Assembly: GCA_964644025.1 (NCBI GenBank)
Contig: CAZXVW010000034.1
Coordinates: forward strand, 1-27,478
Source: CAZXVW01 sp964644025
Lineage (GTDB): Bacteria; Acidobacteriota; Terriglobia; Bryobacterales; Bryobacteraceae
Direction: 5' to 3'
Length of the DNA stretch: 27,478 nucleotides
Part shown: piece by piece, positions 24,924 through 27,478 of the stretch
Numbering within the stretch: position 1 is the first letter of the stretch
How the letters are laid out: each line of letters begins with the position of its first letter
Translations under genes and position numbers: made by a program
Notes under the pieces: model-generated
Told to the model about the DNA's origin: nothing
Database searches by the model: none
The model's input: only the letters and a program-made list of their open reading frames with translations

Positions 24924-26390
24924 TTACCAATCCATCACCAGCCGCACCAGGCTGCGGACACCGACGCCGGTTGGTCCCTTGGCCAGGAACGGCTTGTCTT
25001 TGTCCAGCCACGCGGTGCCGGCGATGTCGAGATGCGCCCACGGGAGCGGATCGGCGAACTCCTTCAAAAAGCACGCCGCAGTGATGGCCCCGCCCCACCG
25101 GGGGCCGATGTTCGGCAAATCAGCAAACGTGCTTTTCAGTTGGTCGGTGTACTCCTCATCGAGCGGCATCGGCCACATCTTCTCCCCTTCGGCCCGCGCC
25201 GCCGCCAGGAGTTTGTCGAGTAACTCCTGGTTGCTGGCGAACACGCCGGTGTTGACATTGCCGAGCGCCACCATGATGGCTCCGGTCAGGGTGGCGGCAT
25301 CGATCAGGTGCGTGCAGCCGAGCCGCTGTGCGTAAGTGAGCGCGTCAATCAGAATGAGGCGCCCCTCGGCGTCGGTGTTGAGCACTTCCACCGTCTTTCC
25401 GGACAGCGTCGTCACAATGTCGCCGGGCCGCTGGGCGCGGCCGCCGGGCATGTTCTCCACCGCCGGCACCAGCGCCGTCACCGGCATCGGGGGCTTCAAG
25501 CGGGCGACGGCGCGCATCACCCCCAGCATCGTGGCGCCGCCGGACATATCGGACTTCATCTCGTCCATCTTCTCGGCGGGCTTGATCGAAATGCCGCCTG
25601 CATCGAAGGTCACTCCCTTGCCGACCAGGCCGAGATGGGTCTCGCCGGCGGCTTGCTCAGGCCGATACCGGAGAACGATGAGCACCGGCGGCTCGGCGCT
25701 GCCCTGGGCTACACCGAGCAACGCGCCCATGCCGAGCTGGCGCATCCGGTCGCGATCCAGCACTTCGCACTCCAGGCCGGCGTCGGCCGCCATCTCTTGC
25801 GCACGCCGAGCCAGTGCCGCCGGTGTCAGACGATTCCCCGGCTCGTAGATCAGGTCCCGTGCGAAGTTCTGGCAGTCGGCCACGATCCGCCCCTGTTCAA
25901 CCGCCGTCCCGAGATCGGCGCCGCCACCGGGCGCCACGACGGCGAAGCTGTCCACCTTTTTCTTCTCTTTCTTGGCTTTGTCGGTCTGGTAACGGTCTGG
26001 ATCATAGGCGCCCAGAATCGCACCCTCGATGGCCGCCCGGACGAACTCCGGCTTCCGGCGCTTCTCGTCCAACAGCAGGGCAAATTTCTTCACCGCCTTG
26101 GACCGCAAGTTCCGCACGGCGGCGGCGGTCACCTCGCGCAAGACAGCGGGGGTGAACTTTTCCGCCTTGCCGCAACCGGCGAGTGCGAGGCGGCCCGCCT
26201 TGAGCCCTTCCGGCCGGTGCAGCACCGTAACGGCGAACTTCTCCCCGGTAAACTCTCCGCTGTTGTACAACTCGGTGACCGCCGCGGCGGCCGGCGTCTC
26301 CGCCGGGGGCTTCCCATTCTCGAAACCCAGCACAATCAGTGCGTCGGTGACCACCTCCGCGGCAGGCGTCAAGCTCAATGACGTTTCCAT
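24924..26390 (-). CDS. pepA: Leucyl aminopeptidase (M17 family)
   Basis: This 488-residue cytosolic aminopeptidase removes N-terminal amino acids. The M17 catalytic residues can be read: Lys258 and Asp263 in 'VGKGVTFDAGG', Lys270, Asp281 in 'MKSDMSGG', and Asp340, Glu342 and Arg344 in 'NTDAEGR'. Their spacing is that of the two-metal centre of PepA. The N-terminal macro-like domain occupies about 1-160. I prefer the ATG at 26390, since GGAGAAGG lies just upstream; a GTG at 26417 would overlap the smpB stop and lacks a ribosome binding site. The gene lies 23 bp behind smpB and is probably co-transcribed with it. E. coli PepA also binds DNA, but nothing here shows that. Confidence 0.95.
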   Translation of the reverse strand: METSLSLTPAAEVVTDALIVLGFENGKPPAETPAAAAVTELYNSGEFTGEKFAVTVLHRPEGLKAGRLALAGCGKAEKFTPAVLREVTAAAVRNLRSKAVKKFALLLDEKRRKPEFVRAAIEGAILGAYDPDRYQTDKAKKEKKKVDSFAVVAPGGGADLGTAVEQGRIVADCQNFARDLIYEPGNRLTPAALARRAQEMAADAGLECEVLDRDRMRQLGMGALLGVAQGSAEPPVLIVLRYRPEQAAGETHLGLVGKGVTFDAGGISIKPAEKMDEMKSDMSGGATMLGVMRAVARLKPPMPVTALVPAVENMPGGRAQRPGDIVTTLSGKTVEVLNTDAEGRLILIDALTYAQRLGCTHLIDAATLTGAIMVALGNVNTGVFASNQELLDKLLAAARAEGEKMWPMPLDEEYTDQLKSTFADLPNIGPRWGGAITAACFLKEFADPLPWAHLDIAGTAWLDKDKPFLAKGPTGVGVRSLVRLVMDW

Positions 26391-26413
26391 ACTTACCAGT
26401 TTTCCTTCTCCTG

Positions 26414-26890
26414 TCACCGCGCGTTGCGGCGGCTCATCGCGGCGCGCGCCTCCGCCTCTCGTTCCCGGTTCCGGATGGCTTCGCGCTTGTCGTGCTGCCG
26501 CTTGCCTCGCGCCACGGCAATTTCACACTTGATGCGCCCGTCCTTCAAATACACCTTGGTGGGGATCAGGGTGAGACCCTTCTCGCGGGTCTTGCCAATC
26601 AGCTTGTTGATCTCGGAGCGGTGCAGCAACAGCTTCCGCCGGCGGTCGATCTCGTGGTTGTTAATGTTGCCATGGGAGTAGTGACCGATGTGAACGTTCA
26701 CCAGCCAGGCTTCATTGCCGGCGATCTCGGCGTAGCCTTCCCGCAATTGCACCTTGCCGTTCTTGGCCGCCTTGACTTCGGTTCCCTCCAGAGCGATACC
26801 GGCCTCGTAACGCTCCAACAGGAAGTAGTCATGACGGGCCTTGCGGTTATCGCTCAGGACCCGAATGTTTCCTTGTGTTTCCAACTTCAC
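26414..26890 (-). CDS. smpB: SsrA-binding protein SmpB
   Basis: This 158-residue small basic protein binds tmRNA and delivers it to stalled ribosomes for trans-translation. Family landmarks are present: 'NRKARHDYFLLERYEAGIAL' near the N-terminus, 'GTEVKAAKNGKVQLREGY', 'NVHIGHYSHGN', 'RRKLLLHRSEI' and 'KCEIAVARGKRQHDKRE', followed by a basic C-terminal tail. I chose the GTG at 26890 because GGGGAGG lies 8 nt upstream and the length is then normal. A TTG at 26932 would add 14 unrelated residues. It is followed by pepA after 23 bp. No tmRNA gene is present in this window. Confidence 0.96.
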   Translation of the reverse strand: MKLETQGNIRVLSDNRKARHDYFLLERYEAGIALEGTEVKAAKNGKVQLREGYAEIAGNEAWLVNVHIGHYSHGNINNHEIDRRRKLLLHRSEINKLIGKTREKGLTLIPTKVYLKDGRIKCEIAVARGKRQHDKREAIRNREREAEARAAMSRRNAR

Positions 26891-26975
26891 TGGAGGCGCC
26901 TCCCCACATTTGTCTCCACGCCTCGAAGTCAAACTGCGTCAATCGCTTATGTGGACGAGGTTCGCGCCGAATCTC

Positions 26976-27001
26976 ATCTTAGCACAGGCCGCTGAATTCA
27001 A
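26976..27001 (-). promoter_or_regulatory. Candidate promoter of the smpB-pepA transcript
   Basis: Read on the minus strand, TTGAAT (26996-27001) lies 14 bp before TAAGAT (26976-26981), which is preceded by TG at the extended -10 position. The short spacer makes the extended -10 the main evidence. It lies in the 116-bp divergent region between smpB and the TPR gene. Confidence 0.3.
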
Positions 27002-27006
27002 TTAAG

Positions 27007-27478
27007 ATGCGTTCCTTCAATCGCTTAGCCCTGTTGATCGCCCTCGCGGGAGTGATCTGCTTCACTCCGCCCACACTCGGCGCCCGCACAAAAAAGGGTG
27101 AGAAATTGATGAAGGAGGGCAAGAAAGCCCAACTGGCCGAGCAGTGGGATAAGGCGCTTGATCTTTACGAGCAAGCCCTGGCCGAGGACCCCTCCGATCC
27201 GCTCTACCAGATGTCGGTTCGCCGCGCACGCTTCCAGGCCGGCGAAGTCCATCTCAAAGCCGGAAAGAAATTGCGCGAGGAAGGCAAGCTGGAGGAGGCG
27301 CTGGCGGAATTTCAGCGCGCCTTTGCCATCGACCCCAGCTCCAGCATCGCCCGCCAGGAGCTCCGCCGGACCTACCGCATGATCCAGGAGCGGGAGAAGA
27401 GAAAGAAGGAGGGCGAAAAGCCGGCCAAACCGGAAGAGGAAGCCTCGCTCACACCGGTCGAACGTGCGCAAAAGGAAG
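27007..27478 (+). CDS. Exported TPR protein, N-terminal part, perhaps an acidobacterial secretin (runs off the window)
   Basis: A frame opens at the ATG at 27007 and stays open to the end of the window (157 codons), so the gene is truncated here by the window edge. Residues 1-26 form a signal peptide ending LGA. They are followed by TPR-like helices: 'AEQWDKALDLYEQALAEDP' (about 46-64) and 'GKLEEALAEFQRAFAIDPS' (about 97-115). A Lys/Glu-rich linker runs from about 130 to 150. This layout, with 'RRARFQAGEVH' between the repeats, resembles the start of type II/III secretion-like secretins in Acidobacteriota, where TPR repeats precede the secretin and TonB short domains. The decisive part lies outside the window, so the secretin call is tentative. 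No clear ribosome binding site is seen. Confidence 0.7.
   Translation, partial: MRSFNRLALLIALAGVICFTPPTLGARTKKGEKLMKEGKKAQLAEQWDKALDLYEQALAEDPSDPLYQMSVRRARFQAGEVHLKAGKKLREEGKLEEALAEFQRAFAIDPSSSIARQELRRTYRMIQEREKRKKEGEKPAKPEEEASLTPVERAQKE

Noticed and set aside
26891..26932. TTG start giving a 172-residue SmpB
   Set aside because: The GTG at 26890 has an excellent GGGGAGG ribosome binding site and gives the normal SmpB length.

Overview
The window looks like a piece of a high-GC Acidobacteriota chromosome or draft scaffold, probably of the Solibacter/Bryobacter type. This is inferred from the two very large Oar-like TonB-dependent receptors without SusD partners, the large MoxR/VWA/DUF4159/DUF4175 operon, and an acidobacterial-type TPR protein at the right edge. 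There are no tRNA or rRNA genes, CRISPR arrays, phage genes or transposases that I can see. A run of 100 N (7365-7464) marks a scaffold join.

Layout. (1) 1-7081, plus strand: the 3' part of one Oar-like TonB-dependent receptor, a complete 1096-residue second one with its own candidate promoter and hairpin-rich leader, and a lipoprotein type I sulfatase. Together they suggest uptake and desulfation of a sulfated compound. (2) 7261-21105, minus strand: eight genes packed end to end (ATGA overlaps, abutting stop/start pairs, gaps of at most 27 bp). In transcription order they encode a DUF4159 protein, a membrane VWA protein with a glutamine-amidotransferase-like region, a caspase-fold protein with Ser at the catalytic Cys position, a TPR lipoprotein with an HExxH protease domain, a MoxR AAA+ ATPase, a DUF58 protein, a BatA-like VWA membrane protein and a DUF4175 coiled-coil membrane protein. 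(3) 21298-22456: a possible micro-ORF, then a PIG-L deacetylase 5' fragment joined out of frame to a sodium:solute symporter 3' fragment. (4) 22473-27478: housekeeping genes glgC (minus), a 3-hydroxyacyl-CoA dehydrogenase (plus), the pepA and smpB pair (minus), and the start of a TPR protein, perhaps a secretin, running off the right end (plus).

The part most worth attention is the eight-gene operon. A MoxR ATPase is encoded with three different VWA-fold proteins, a caspase-like protein with an altered active site and a gluzincin protease, and most members are membrane-bound or exported. MoxR/DUF58/BatA clusters are known, and MoxR proteins act as chaperones on VWA partners. The protease-plus-pseudocaspase arm and the role of the whole set are not established as far as I know. 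The scaffold gap lies inside the last gene of this operon. Identical 55-bp flanks show that it is an assembly artefact, and collapsing it restores a clean C-terminus.
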